DNA of 64,000 bases from an uncultured Bacteroidota bacterium (GTDB lineage: Bacteria > Bacteroidota > Bacteroidia > Chitinophagales > Chitinophagaceae), in the NCBI GenBank assembly GCA_903877645.1, contig CAIRES010000044.1, forward strand, positions 23,969 through 87,968, written 5' to 3'. The position numbers and the translations under genes were made by a program. Shown here one piece after another: positions 26,212-35,161 of this stretch. The notes below the pieces were generated by a model. That model had not been told where the DNA came from. It did not search any database and saw only the letters and a list, made by a program, of their open reading frames with translations. Numbering within the stretch: the first letter of the stretch is position 1; the number at the start of each line of letters is the position of its first letter.

Positions 26212-29200
26212 TTAGCTTGACAGCCCTTTGCCGTGGCAGTTCTTGTACTTTTTGCCGCTACCGCAAGGGCAGTCATCGTTGCGGCCTATTTTGGGGCCTG
26301 CCTGAACAGGAGTGCGTTTTACGGGTGGGGCATCGGGTGTTTCGGTATAATAGTCTTCTTCGTTGGCTGCATAAGCTTGTCCGCGGGCGTCTACCTGTGC
26401 TTTGTTCGTGCGCATTTTGCTCATGTCGGTAGCCGGCTCGGGACGGCGCGCTTCCTGTGGTGCATCCTGAATAGGTATGCCGGCACGCACGAGGAAGGAA
26501 ATGATGTTGCGGTTGGTTTCGAGCATCATTTCTTTGAAGAGCTTGAATGCTTCGAACTTGTAGATCAATAAAGGGTCTTTTTGTTCGTAAGATGCCATAC
26601 GCACTGATTGACGCAGATCGTCCATGGCACGCAGGTGGTTCTTCCACGAATCATCTATGATACCCAGCGTGATGTTTTTTTCGAGTGCCTGAACAACGGG
26701 ATATGCGCCTTGTGCCACAGCTTCCTTCAGTTGCACCTGGACCTGCATACCACGTATGCCATCTGTAAACGGCACAATGATATTGTCTATACGGTCGCCA
26801 TTGTCGTTGAGTATCTGGGTGAGGGTAGGGAGCATCTGCTCGCGCAGGAACTCTGTCTTACGATTGTAATGTTCCTTCACCTGGTGATAAAGTTCCTCTG
26901 CTATCACATTCGGGTCAGCCTTTGTGATCTGCTCGGGAGTCAACTCCGGTTCTACAACCAGGTGCTTCATTACTTCTATCTTGAAAGCATCGATGTCTTT
27001 GTCGATGGCGAACTGTTCGGCAAAGCCGAGCGCTACGGAGTACATGGCATTATCGAGGTCGATAGAAAGACGATCGCCAAACAGGGCGTGGCTGCGGCGC
27101 TTGTAAATTACATCGCGTTGCGCATTCATCACATCATCATACTCGAGCAGGTTTTTACGCATGCCAAAGTTGTTTTCTTCTACTTTGCGTTGCGCGCGCT
27201 CTATTGATTTGGAGATCATGCTGTGCTGTAATACTTCACCGTCTTTATGGCCCATCTTATCCATAAGTGATGCGATACGCTCGGAGCCGAAGAGACGCAT
27301 CAACTCGTCTTCAAGGGATACGAAGAACTGTGAAGAACCGGGATCGCCCTGGCGGCCTGCACGGCCTCGAAGCTGGCGATCGACACGGCGGCTCTCGTGG
27401 CGCTCGGTGCCTATGATGGCCAGCCCACCTGCTTCTTTAACGCCCGGCCCCAGCTTGATGTCGGTGCCACGGCCAGCCATGTTGGTGGCGATGGTAATGG
27501 CGCCCGTAAGGCCTGCTTCTCCTACTATCTGTGCCTCACGTGCATTCTGCTTGGCATTAAGTACGTTGTGCGGTGTTTTCTTCTGCTGCAGCATACGGCT
27601 CAGCAATTCAGATACTTCTACGGATGTAGTACCTACGAGCACGGGGCGGCCAACGGCACGCAATGCTTCGATCTCGTCAATAACGGCTTTATATTTTTCG
27701 CGCTTGGTTTTGTATACGAGGTCCTGCTGGTCTTTGCGGATGATGTTTACGTTGGTAGGTATGGTCACTACATCCAATTTGTAGATCTCCCAGAACTCGC
27801 CAGCTTCTGTTTCGGCAGTACCGGTCATGCCGCAGAGCTTGTGGAACATACGGAAGTAGTTCTGCAAAGTAACAGTAGCGAATGTTTGGGTAGCGGCTTC
27901 GACCTGCACATTTTCTTTGGCTTCGATGGCCTGGTGCAGGCCATCGCTGTATCTGCGGCCTTCGAGGATTCGCCCTGTCTGCTCATCGACGATCTTCACC
28001 TTACCTTCCATTACTACATACTCAATGTCTTTATCAAACAGGGTGTATGCTTTGAGGAGCTGCTGTATGGAGTGTATGCGATCCGCTTTGATGGCGTAAT
28101 CCTGCAGCATGGCATCTTTGCGCTGTAGCTTTTCTTCGGAGTTTAGCTCTGACTTTTCGATCTCAGCGAGTTCTGTACCTATATCAGGCAGTATAAAGAA
28201 AGTAGGGTCTTCGCCCGATCCGGTGATCAGCGCGGTACCCTTTTCTGTAAGGTCGACACTGTTGTTCTTTTCATCGATAGCAAAATACAGTTCGCTGTCT
28301 ACCTTAGGCATATTGCGTTGCTGCTCGCCTATGTAGTAGTTCTCTGATTTCTGCAGTAATTGTTTGTTACCTTCTTCGCTCAGGAATTTGATGAGGGCAC
28401 TGTTCTTAGGCAGGCCACGGTAAGCACGGTATAAATGAAGGCCACCGGCATCTTTATCGGTCTTGCCATCAGCAATCAGTTTTTTGGCTTCGGTAAGGCT
28501 TTGGTTGGTTATCTTCCTTTGTGCCTCGAGCAGCATTTCTATACGTGGCTTCAGTGCATAGAACTGTTGTTCATCTCCTTTAGGGATAGGGCCGGAAATG
28601 ATGAGGGGTGTACGTGCATCATCAACGAGTACACTATCCACTTCATCCACCATTGCAAAATGGTGTTTGCGCTGTACCATTTCGTTTGGATGGTGCACCA
28701 TGTTATCGCGGAGGTAGTCGAAACCGAATTCATTATTGGTGCCATAGGTAATGTCGGCGAGGTATGCCTGGCGGCGCTCGAAGGAGTTAGGGTCATGCTT
28801 GTCTATACAATCGGTGCGTAACCCGAGCCACTCGAATAAGGGGCCGTTCCATTCCTGGTCGCGTCGGGCGAGGTAATCATTGACTGTCACGATATGTACT
28901 CCTTCGCCGGCAAGGGCATTAAGGTAGGCGGGTAGGGTAGACACGAGGGTTTTACCTTCACCTGTAGCCATTTCTGCTATTTTGCCTTCGTGCAGTACTA
29001 TGCCACCTATGAGCTGCACATCGTAGTGCAGCATATTCCAGGTAACGGTATTGCCTGCGGCTTGCCAGGTATTCTTATAAATAGCCTTATCGCCTTCTAT
29101 GCGGATGTTGTCTTTCTCAGTAGCCAGTTCTTTATCGAGATCGGTAGCGAGGGAAACAAGCTCCTGGTTGTCTTTGAAACGGCGTGCAGTTTCCTTTACC

Positions 29201-29547
29201 ACGGCAAATGCTTCCGGCAATATTTCTTTAAGTACCTGTTCGATCAGCTCATCGCGTTTTTTGATCAGCTTATCTACTTCATTATAGATGGCCTCCCTTG
29301 ATTGTATGTCTTCGGCAGTTACTTCAGTATCAGCTTCCGCCTTTTTATCAGCGATCTGCTTGTCTATATCAGTAAGATGCAGGTGTATACGGTTTCGGAA
29401 TTCGAGGGTCTTGCCACGGAGTTCGTCGTTGGATAAAGAGCGGAGTTTATCGTAGCAATTATTAATATCGGCTACAAGGGGTTGAATCCTTTTTACGTCT
29501 TTATCAGTCTTGCTGCCACCAAATATTTTAGAAAGAAAACCAATCAT
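26212..29547 (-). CDS. secA: Preprotein translocase ATPase SecA
   Basis: Motor ATPase of the Sec pathway, 1111 residues from ATG 29547 (MIGFLSKIFGG); the longer frame to 29625 adds 26 unlikely residues. Motifs: EMATGEGKTLVSTLPAYLNA (Walker A region), VDEVDSVLVDDARTPLIISG (DEAD-like), and ITIATNMAGRGTDIKLGPGV with RQLRGRAGRQGDPGSS (motifs V and VI). The long insertions relative to E. coli SecA are usual in Bacteroidota. The C-terminus holds the zinc-binding tail CPCGSGKKYKNCHG. Ends in a strong terminator. Confidence 0.97.
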   Translation of the reverse strand: MIGFLSKIFGGSKTDKDVKRIQPLVADINNCYDKLRSLSNDELRGKTLEFRNRIHLHLTDIDKQIADKKAEADTEVTAEDIQSREAIYNEVDKLIKKRDELIEQVLKEILPEAFAVVKETARRFKDNQELVSLATDLDKELATEKDNIRIEGDKAIYKNTWQAAGNTVTWNMLHYDVQLIGGIVLHEGKIAEMATGEGKTLVSTLPAYLNALAGEGVHIVTVNDYLARRDQEWNGPLFEWLGLRTDCIDKHDPNSFERRQAYLADITYGTNNEFGFDYLRDNMVHHPNEMVQRKHHFAMVDEVDSVLVDDARTPLIISGPIPKGDEQQFYALKPRIEMLLEAQRKITNQSLTEAKKLIADGKTDKDAGGLHLYRAYRGLPKNSALIKFLSEEGNKQLLQKSENYYIGEQQRNMPKVDSELYFAIDEKNNSVDLTEKGTALITGSGEDPTFFILPDIGTELAEIEKSELNSEEKLQRKDAMLQDYAIKADRIHSIQQLLKAYTLFDKDIEYVVMEGKVKIVDEQTGRILEGRRYSDGLHQAIEAKENVQVEAATQTFATVTLQNYFRMFHKLCGMTGTAETEAGEFWEIYKLDVVTIPTNVNIIRKDQQDLVYKTKREKYKAVIDEIEALRAVGRPVLVGTTSVEVSELLSRMLQQKKTPHNVLNAKQNAREAQIVGEAGLTGAITIATNMAGRGTDIKLGPGVKEAGGLAIIGTERHESRRVDRQLRGRAGRQGDPGSSQFFVSLEDELMRLFGSERIASLMDKMGHKDGEVLQHSMISKSIERAQRKVEENNFGMRKNLLEYDDVMNAQRDVIYKRRSHALFGDRLSIDLDNAMYSVALGFAEQFAIDKDIDAFKIEVMKHLVVEPELTPEQITKADPNVIAEELYHQVKEHYNRKTEFLREQMLPTLTQILNDNGDRIDNIIVPFTDGIRGMQVQVQLKEAVAQGAYPVVQALEKNITLGIIDDSWKNHLRAMDDLRQSVRMASYEQKDPLLIYKFEAFKLFKEMMLETNRNIISFLVRAGIPIQDAPQEARRPEPATDMSKMRTNKAQVDARGQAYAANEEDYYTETPDAPPVKRTPVQAGPKIGRNDDCPCGSGKKYKNCHGKGLSS

Positions 29548-29811
29548 TGAATTTATATTAGATAAATAAAGTAAATAATTTTTAATTTGTGCCTTAAAGG
29601 TGTACTTTAGCCTATTCCACATCAAAAGGCATGCAATCTTTTTTTAACTGCCATGATGGCGGATAAAGGGCATCAAAGCTACGAAAAACGGGGCACTTGA
29701 GCAAGAATAAATAATTGATTGTGAGTGTTCAAAAAAAAAATAGGTGTAATAATTTGCGGGGCAATGAAATTTTTATGTATTTTGGGTGCGATTTTGAAAA
29801 TGAGATCAAAT

Positions 29812-30348
29812 ATGAAAAGAACCATCCTTTTAGTCACAACAGTATTGGTAGCGCTATTAATTAGCAACAAAACATACGCCCAGGATGACCTGGTGCGTGT
29901 ATTTCGCTGGTTCATACCCGAAGATCAGCAATTTGTAACTGTAGTCGACGGCGAATACCAAGACGGCCAGCTCATCAATTGGGGCTGGAATGATAAGACC
30001 CTGTTATTTTGGGAATACCGTACCCCTGGTCCGGGCCGTGTAGCAGTAAACGGATGGTACAACCCGGTAAGCCGTGCGCACATCAGCGTATGTGAAGATG
30101 AGTTTACAGATGACCAGATGCTGAAAAACGGCTATACTCAGAAGCACCTGCAGTTTTATGCGCTTACCCGCCGGGGAGCCAATACAGTATGTGTATACCG
30201 CTGGTTGCTGAACAAAAGGCACTCATGGGTAACTATACCTGAAGAAGGTGATACAGACATTTACCTGAAGAAAGGCTACCACAGCAAAACATATCAATAC
30301 TATGGTATCTACAGGAGCACTGATGCGCCGATCTATGACCAACTTTAA
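29812..30348 (+). CDS. Secreted protein with three WF/W-rich repeats (DUF5648-like)
   Basis: Secreted protein of 178 residues from ATG 29812 (signal peptide MKRTILLVTTVLVALLISNK, probable cut after TYA). The mature part is three repeats of about 45 residues, starting VFRWFIPEDQQFVTV, VNGWYNPVSRAHISV and VYRWLLNKRHSWVTI. Each continues to a 'L-x-x-GY/W-x-x-K' segment (INWGWNDKTLLFW, LKNGYTQKHLQFY, LKKGYHSKTYQYY). This resembles the VYR-W-NP-x-x-HFYT repeats of DUF5648 by pattern only. A sugar-binding or surface role would fit but is not shown. A terminator follows. Confidence 0.75.
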   Translation: MKRTILLVTTVLVALLISNKTYAQDDLVRVFRWFIPEDQQFVTVVDGEYQDGQLINWGWNDKTLLFWEYRTPGPGRVAVNGWYNPVSRAHISVCEDEFTDDQMLKNGYTQKHLQFYALTRRGANTVCVYRWLLNKRHSWVTIPEEGDTDIYLKKGYHSKTYQYYGIYRSTDAPIYDQL

Positions 30349-30374
30349 TTAGAACGACCGTTGTATAAATATTG

Positions 30375-30403
30375 AAAGCCGCCTGTTTTGGCGGCTTTTA
30401 TTA
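30375..30403 (+). terminator. Rho-independent terminator
   Basis: Stem AAAGCCGCC (30375-30383) / GGCGGCTTT (30390-30398), loop TGTTTT, then T-rich. It separates the triple-repeat gene from the S9 peptidase, and shows that a TTG start at 30372 for the peptidase is wrong. Confidence 0.85.
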
Positions 30404-30431
30404 TATACCCAATCCATACTTCAAAAAACAG

Positions 30432-32603
30432 ATGATGATACAGTATAAAAAAATGGCGGTGTCTGCTGCATTTGTGGCGTTTATTTGCTCAGGGGTTATT
30501 GCCCAGAAGAAGCAATTTACCATTATGGAGGCTACCAATGGTATGAGTACTACACTTGCTCCACAAAGTATTAAAAACGCAAGCTGGCAACCGGGTACCG
30601 ATAATCTTTGGCAGACAGAAAAGAAGGATGGGCAGGATTTATGGAAGATGCAATCTTTCAATAAAAAAAGTGAGAATGTCAGCTATATTTTAAGTGAGGG
30701 CAACTACCCGGAGCAGGTGACTGCAATACCTGTCATTAAATGGCTGAACGACCACGAAGTGTATTTTGTGAATGGTAAGAACGTGCTAGTTGGGAGCAAG
30801 GATAACGATGTGATCCTTAGTGCATTCAAGTGGCAAATATTTGCATCATTACCGGAGAAGGCTGACCATATAACCGTAGATAAAAGCAAAGAGATCGCCT
30901 ATACCATTGATAATAATTTATGGTTTTGGAGCAAAGGAAAGGGCGCAATTGCCGTGACTGCCGAAAGTGATAAGAATGTGGTATGCGGCCAATCGGTACA
31001 CAGGGATGAGTTCGGGATAGACCATGGAATATTCTTTTCGCCGAAAGGGAACTACCTCGCGTACTACCGTATGGACCAGACGATGGTGAAGGATTACCCG
31101 ATCATAAAATGGGATGCAACACCGGCAAGCGTTGATATTATAAAGTACCCTATGGCAGGCGGCACATCGCACGAGGTGACACTTTGCGTGTATGATCCTG
31201 CCAGTGGCAAGACTGTGACCTTACAGACAGGCACGAAGAACAAAGACCACTACCTGACTTGCGTGACGTGGAGCCCTGATGAACAGTACATATACCTGGC
31301 TATACTGAACAGGGGACAAGACCATCTGTGGCTGAATAAATACGATGCGCATACAGGTGAGAAGGTGGCAACGCTGTTTGAAGAAACGGATCCTAAGTAC
31401 GTACACCCTACGCACTCGCTGAGCTTTGTACCCGGGCGTAGCGATGAATTCATCTGGTGGAGTGAGCGTGATGGATATGAGCATTTGTACCTGTATAATA
31501 CCGGTGGCAAGCTGATCCGCCAACTGACGAAGGGGAACTGGGTAGTAAATGAGCTGGCGGGTTTTGATAAGGAGGATAACAAAGTAATCATAACCGCAGC
31601 AAAGGAGTCGCCGCTGGAGAAGCATATTTATTCTGTGAACCTGCGGAATGGCGACACGAAGCGCATAGACAAGGGGGCAGGTATGCATACCGCACTGTGT
31701 AGCGAAGATGGCAAGTATGTGCTGGACGTATATAGCGGAGCGGGTATACCCAAAAATACGGTGGTGCGGGCAACGGACGGTAGCTACTCGCATGAGCTGA
31801 TAAAGGCCGCCAATACATTGGCTGATTATGACCGGCCCGAAATAAAGGATATTACTATCACAGCCGCAGACGGGGTAACACCGCTGTATGGCAAGCTGAT
31901 ATTGCCTACGCATTTTGACAAGACCAAAAAATACCCGGTGATCGTTTATCTGTACAATGGGCCGAATGTGCAGTTGATACACCATTCGTTCCCCGAGAGT
32001 GGCAACTTGTGGTATGAATATATGGCGCAGCATGGGTATATCGTTTTCTCGATTGATGGGCGAGGTAGCTGGAACAGGGGTAAGGATTTTGAGCAGGCCA
32101 CCTTCAGGCACCTGGGTGATGCAGAAATGGCAGACCAGATGAAGGGTGTGGATTACTTAAAGTCGCTACCTTATGTGGATGCCAACAGGATGGGTATACA
32201 TGGCTGGAGCTTTGGTGGATTTATGACTACGAACATTATGCTGAAACACCCGGGCGTATTTAAATGTGCAGTAGCAGGTGGCCCGGTGATGGACTGGAAG
32301 ATGTACGAGGTAATGTACACCGAGCGATACATGGACACACCGGATGAGAACCCCGAAGGTTATGAAAATGCCAACCTGCTGGACAAGGTGAAGGCCCTGA
32401 AAGGTAAGCTGATGCTGATACACGGCACTAATGACAACACGGTGGTGTGGCAGCACAGCATAGACTTTTTGAAAAAGAGCGTGGATGAAAATATACAGGT
32501 GGATTACTTTGTGTACCCCGGTTATGAGCATAATGTGCGCGGCAAGGACAGGGCTCATTTGATGCAGAAGATCAGTAATTATTTTGATGATAATTTGAAG
32601 TAG
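30432..32603 (+). CDS. S9 family prolyl oligopeptidase / dipeptidyl peptidase IV
   Basis: Exported serine peptidase of 723 residues from ATG 30432 (MMIQYKKMAVSAAFVAFICS, signal peptide ending VIA-Q). A beta-propeller N-terminal domain (SWQPGTDNLW, YPMAGGTSHEVTLCVYD, FIWWSERDGYEHLYLY) precedes an alpha/beta hydrolase domain. Catalytic residues: Ser in HGWSFGGFMT, Asp in HGTNDNTVVW, His in YPGYEHNV. The DPP-IV subfamily is favoured by DGRGSWNRGKDFEQA and by the ending. It would release X-Pro dipeptides in the periplasm. Transcribed alone. Confidence 0.92.
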   Translation: MMIQYKKMAVSAAFVAFICSGVIAQKKQFTIMEATNGMSTTLAPQSIKNASWQPGTDNLWQTEKKDGQDLWKMQSFNKKSENVSYILSEGNYPEQVTAIPVIKWLNDHEVYFVNGKNVLVGSKDNDVILSAFKWQIFASLPEKADHITVDKSKEIAYTIDNNLWFWSKGKGAIAVTAESDKNVVCGQSVHRDEFGIDHGIFFSPKGNYLAYYRMDQTMVKDYPIIKWDATPASVDIIKYPMAGGTSHEVTLCVYDPASGKTVTLQTGTKNKDHYLTCVTWSPDEQYIYLAILNRGQDHLWLNKYDAHTGEKVATLFEETDPKYVHPTHSLSFVPGRSDEFIWWSERDGYEHLYLYNTGGKLIRQLTKGNWVVNELAGFDKEDNKVIITAAKESPLEKHIYSVNLRNGDTKRIDKGAGMHTALCSEDGKYVLDVYSGAGIPKNTVVRATDGSYSHELIKAANTLADYDRPEIKDITITAADGVTPLYGKLILPTHFDKTKKYPVIVYLYNGPNVQLIHHSFPESGNLWYEYMAQHGYIVFSIDGRGSWNRGKDFEQATFRHLGDAEMADQMKGVDYLKSLPYVDANRMGIHGWSFGGFMTTNIMLKHPGVFKCAVAGGPVMDWKMYEVMYTERYMDTPDENPEGYENANLLDKVKALKGKLMLIHGTNDNTVVWQHSIDFLKKSVDENIQVDYFVYPGYEHNVRGKDRAHLMQKISNYFDDNLK

Positions 32604-32658
32604 TTGCTCAATGGCTTAATAGCCCGATTGTGTTGATTGTGGTGTTTGGTTGAGTGGT

Positions 32659-32716
32659 CTGTTCTGCGCGAGGTTGTTGGTGAAGAACACCAGCAAGGGC
32701 TGGAAAATTGGACAGA
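32659..32716. repeat. GTTGTTGGTG hairpin repeat, copy 1
   Basis: TTGTTGGTG-AAGAA-CACCAGCAA hairpin within an outer CTGT...ACAG pair. The same core occurs at 32784-32839 and, as a half copy, at 33679-33704. A dispersed REP-like intergenic element clustered around the higBA genes. Confidence 0.6.
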
Positions 32717-32719
32717 ATA

Positions 32720-32770
32720 AATATTTCATTAGGCACACGTAGCCAATATGATCAGATTTGCAAACGAGGA
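32720..32770 (+). pseudogene. 3' remnant of a second higB-like gene
   Basis: Codons 32720-32770 read NISLGTRSQYDQICKRG. The intact HigB (32888-33193) ends YIRFIGTHNQYDQICRKG and then LIKTI, so ten or more consecutive positions align. Nothing upstream matches the rest of HigB; the 5' side is the repeat at 32659-32716. The fragment is followed directly by the left direct repeat (32771). Confidence 0.65.
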
Positions 32771-32809
32771 GTTTACTCAATTTCTGTCCTGCGGGAGCTT
32801 GTTGGTGAA
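32771..32809. repeat. Left direct repeat flanking higBA
   Basis: 39 bp (GTTTACTCAATTTCTGTCCT, then GCGGGAG and TTGTTGGTGAA) matching 33666-33704 at all but one position. The 3' part belongs to the dispersed hairpin repeat; the first 12 bp lie outside that core. Confidence 0.75.
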
Positions 32810-32839
32810 GGACACCAACAATGGCGTGGGGCAGGAAAT
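32784..32839. repeat. GTTGTTGGTG hairpin repeat, copy 2
   Basis: TTGTTGGTG / CACCAACAA inner hairpin, with outer TCCTGC / GCAGGA arms. Complete copy of the element seen at 32659. Confidence 0.65.
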
Positions 32840-32841
32840 AT

Positions 32842-32874
32842 AATTTCTGATATGCAGAAATTTTTCTAATTTTG
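32842..32874 (+). promoter_or_regulatory. higBA promoter with 8-bp palindrome (candidate operator)
   Basis: AATTTCTG (32842-32849) and CAGAAATT (32855-32862) form a perfect 8-bp inverted repeat with a 5-nt spacer. It ends 4 bp before TAATTTTG (32867-32874), a TAnnTTTG -7 box. HigA-type antitoxins repress their own promoter at such palindromes; binding here is inferred. Confidence 0.55.
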
Positions 32875-32887
32875 TGAAAATGCGGCG

Positions 32888-33193
32888 ATGGTTATTATTT
32901 CACAGCGAATAATCAATGAATTTGCAAAAGAATATCCTTTGTCGGCTAGTCCATTAAACAGGTGGTACAAACTTGTGATTGCTGCTGACTGGGAGAGTTT
33001 TAACGAAGTAAAGGAGAGTTTCAATGCGACTGATTTTGTTGGAAATGACCGGTATGTCTTTGATATAGGAGGTAACGATTATCGTCTTGTAGCAATGATA
33101 CATTTCAAGAAAAGGACACTTTATATCAGGTTTATAGGTACGCACAACCAATATGATCAAATTTGCAGGAAGGGATTGATAAAAACGATATAA
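32888..33193 (+). CDS. higB: HigB-type toxin (mRNA interferase)
   Basis: Toxin of 101 residues in the RelE/HigB fold; family members cut mRNA on the ribosome. Features: MVIISQRIINEFAKEYP at the N-terminus, LNRWYKLVIAADWESFNEVKE, then FDIGGNDYRLVAMIHFKKRTLYIRF and GTHNQYDQI at the end, the common pattern of the HigB subfamily whose toxin gene precedes the antitoxin. It is followed by higA after 10 bp. A second, truncated higB end lies upstream. The pair sits between direct repeats, suggesting a cassette. Confidence 0.88.
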   Translation: MVIISQRIINEFAKEYPLSASPLNRWYKLVIAADWESFNEVKESFNATDFVGNDRYVFDIGGNDYRLVAMIHFKKRTLYIRFIGTHNQYDQICRKGLIKTI

Positions 33194-33203
33194 ACATTGT
33201 TTT

Positions 33204-33569
33204 ATGAAACAAATAAAGACACGCAGGGAGTATCATCTGACAATGGCTGAGATCGAAACTTATCTTGCAAAAGGGTTCGATAATCTTACAGCAGAAGAAG
33301 ATGATAAATTGGAGCAGCTTTCAAAAAAGGTAAGCCGTTATGAAAATATCCATTTCCCAATGCCTGTAAAGCATGACCTGACGACGATATTAGAAGCCTA
33401 TATGAAGGAGAACCACCTTACTAAACAACGGCTTGCAATGTTTCTCGGGGTAGGGAATTCTACACTTAGCGAGGTTTTAAATAAAAAAAGACCGATCACG
33501 CTGGATTTTGCGAAGCGATTGCACACAAAGATCAACTTAGATGGGAATATGATACTGGAGATGGTATAG
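33204..33569 (+). CDS. higA: HigA-type antitoxin, XRE helix-turn-helix
   Basis: Antitoxin of 121 residues. The C-terminal half is an XRE-like HTH (about 72-97: KQRLAMFLGVGNSTLSEVLN, then KKRPITLDFAKRL), while the N-terminal half (TMAEIETYLAKGFDNLTAEE) is the usual acidic neutralising segment. It would bind HigB and repress the shared promoter. Order toxin-antitoxin on one strand with a 10-bp gap is typical of higBA. Confidence 0.9.
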   Translation: MKQIKTRREYHLTMAEIETYLAKGFDNLTAEEDDKLEQLSKKVSRYENIHFPMPVKHDLTTILEAYMKENHLTKQRLAMFLGVGNSTLSEVLNKKRPITLDFAKRLHTKINLDGNMILEMV

Positions 33570-33665
33570 GGTTAGAACGATTTGTCATTTTCCATCCTGG
33601 AGTTTTATGCGGGTATTTGAACGAGACAACACTACTAATGTTACAAGCTGACTATCAGGCGGGGT

Positions 33666-33704
33666 GTTTACTCAATTTCTGTCCTGCGGGAGGTTGTTGG
33701 TGAA
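33666..33704. repeat. Right direct repeat flanking higBA
   Basis: Second copy of the 39-bp repeat of 32771-32809 (one mismatch, C to G). Here the hairpin element is cut off after TTGTTGGTGAA, so only a half copy remains. Confidence 0.75.
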
Positions 33705-33814
33705 TTCATCGAAACTGCCTGTTGCTGCATGAACAGCTCACATAATAGCATGGCGTCCAGATCCCTCGTACCTCGGGATGACAAAGTAAGAGTAATATAT
33801 TATGTCGAAGCTGA

Positions 33815-34228
33815 CTACTTAGCGGGGAATAATACTTTTTTGAGGCTGTCTATTTTCATGTCTGCGGAGAGGGCATCGGCGGGCATTTTGTCGTTGTTGT
33901 CGTCTTTTTTTGTGACGGCGAATGTGCCGTTGTTCAGGTTGTTATCCGGGCCGAGAACATGGAGCACCATTAATCCTACTCTTATTGCAGCTTGCTGTTT
34001 TGCAGCAGGATCTGAGGTATAAAAAGAAGGATCGCCAACGACTATTGTAACTTTGGTGAGGTCATCATTCTGCATGGTATGTATAGACCGCGCCGATGGA
34101 ATGATGTGTGGTATACTATCCTCGAACTGTGTAGACTGTTCTGTAGTTATCTTTTTTTGTTCTTTCAATCCGCAGGAAGCAGCGAAAACAAGAACAGACA
34201 ATATGGCAAACGGAATCAGTTTTTTCAT
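33815..34228 (-). CDS. Lipoprotein of unknown function
   Basis: Secreted 137-residue protein. The signal peptide MKKLIPFAILSVLVFAASC has a clear lipobox (FAASC, Cys 19). The mature chain has a conserved-looking core TKVTIVVGDPSFYTSDPAAK and AAIRVGLMVLHVLGPDN, then a Lys/Asp-rich tail. The same-strand dapB starts 38 bp upstream of its own... neighbour end, so the two may share a transcript. I do not recognise the family. Confidence 0.65.
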   Translation of the reverse strand: MKKLIPFAILSVLVFAASCGLKEQKKITTEQSTQFEDSIPHIIPSARSIHTMQNDDLTKVTIVVGDPSFYTSDPAAKQQAAIRVGLMVLHVLGPDNNLNNGTFAVTKKDDNNDKMPADALSADMKIDSLKKVLFPAK

Positions 34229-34266
34229 AGCGTAGTTTGTTTATCAAATGTAATAATTAATGTTTG

Positions 34267-34986
34267 TTATTTTATGCCGAGCACATCTTTCATGGTGAAG
34301 GTGCCTTGCTTGCCAGCGATGTATTCTGCGGCGAGGACTGCGCCGAGTGCAAAACCATCCCTGTTGTGGGCGGTATGGATGATCTCTATATCGTCTATAG
34401 GTGAGGAGTAGCGGATGTTGTGGGTGCCGGGTACGTTTTCCATGCGATGGGCTATTATAGGCAATATATCTTCTTCGCTGTGCGGGCCCAGCGACCATAT
34501 TTTTTTGCTGCTGAGGTTTTGGATGATCTGCTCTGCGAGAGTAATGGCAGTGCCGCTGGGTGCATCTTTCTTTTGGATATGGTGGGTTTCTTCTACTGTT
34601 ACCTTGTATTCATCGTGGCCGTTCATCAGTGAGGCGAGCAGCTTGTTTACTTCAAAAAAGATATTGACGCCGATGCTGAAATTGGATGCCTGGAGGAAGG
34701 AAACATTGTGCTGCTTTGCGATGGCTTGAGCTTCCGGTACCTGTTCATTCCATCCGGTGGTGCCGCATACTACGCTGATGCCTGCGTTGAAGCATTTTGT
34801 TACGTTATCTTTTGCGGCATCGGGGTTAGTGAATTCAATCGCTACATCTGCCGGCTTTAAGTGGGCTTCGTCCATTTCGTGTTTGTTGGCAGAGGTGATG
34901 CGCAGTACGATGTTGTGACCGCGTTTTGTGGCTGCCTGCTCTATGGCGTGGCCCATTTTGCCGTATCCTATGAGTGCTATGTTCAT
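34267..34986 (-). CDS. dapB: 4-hydroxy-tetrahydrodipicolinate reductase
   Basis: Reduces HTPA to tetrahydrodipicolinate in lysine/diaminopimelate synthesis (peptidoglycan precursor). 239 residues, cytoplasmic, a short form common in Bacteroidota. The Rossmann motif is GYGKMGHAIEQ (8-18). The catalytic region is EETHHIQKKDAPSGTAITLA, with the His pair and the K-x-DAPSGT substrate motif. VVCGTTGWN is also present. The lipoprotein gene follows 38 bp downstream. No other dap genes are in the window. Confidence 0.95.
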   Translation of the reverse strand: MNIALIGYGKMGHAIEQAATKRGHNIVLRITSANKHEMDEAHLKPADVAIEFTNPDAAKDNVTKCFNAGISVVCGTTGWNEQVPEAQAIAKQHNVSFLQASNFSIGVNIFFEVNKLLASLMNGHDEYKVTVEETHHIQKKDAPSGTAITLAEQIIQNLSSKKIWSLGPHSEEDILPIIAHRMENVPGTHNIRYSSPIDDIEIIHTAHNRDGFALGAVLAAEYIAGKQGTFTMKDVLGIK

Positions 34987-35161
34987 TAAGTCAAAAGTGA
35001 GAAGTTAAAACCTAAAAGTGTATTTTTTATTAAGCGAAAGTAATGAATGGTTGTGTTTTTCTGTTTATGCCGTTTCTTGCTACGTGAGTGTTACCACCCC
35101 TGCCTAAAAATAACTGCTTCGCCATTATTTTTAGCCTGTCCCCTCCTTGGCAGGCGGGGAG

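Noticed and set aside
26608..28128. Several plus-strand frames of 199-243 codons opposite secA
   Set aside because: They overlap secA in antisense, a normal effect of codon use in a long conserved gene.
31221..32111. Long minus-strand frame of 296 codons opposite the S9 peptidase
   Set aside because: Antisense to the catalytic domain of a clear peptidase and without recognisable features.
33740..33780. ATCCCTCGTACCTCGGGAT segment as a regulatory palindrome
   Set aside because: Only 5-bp arms and no promoter near; looks like another dispersed repeat fragment with one copy seen here.
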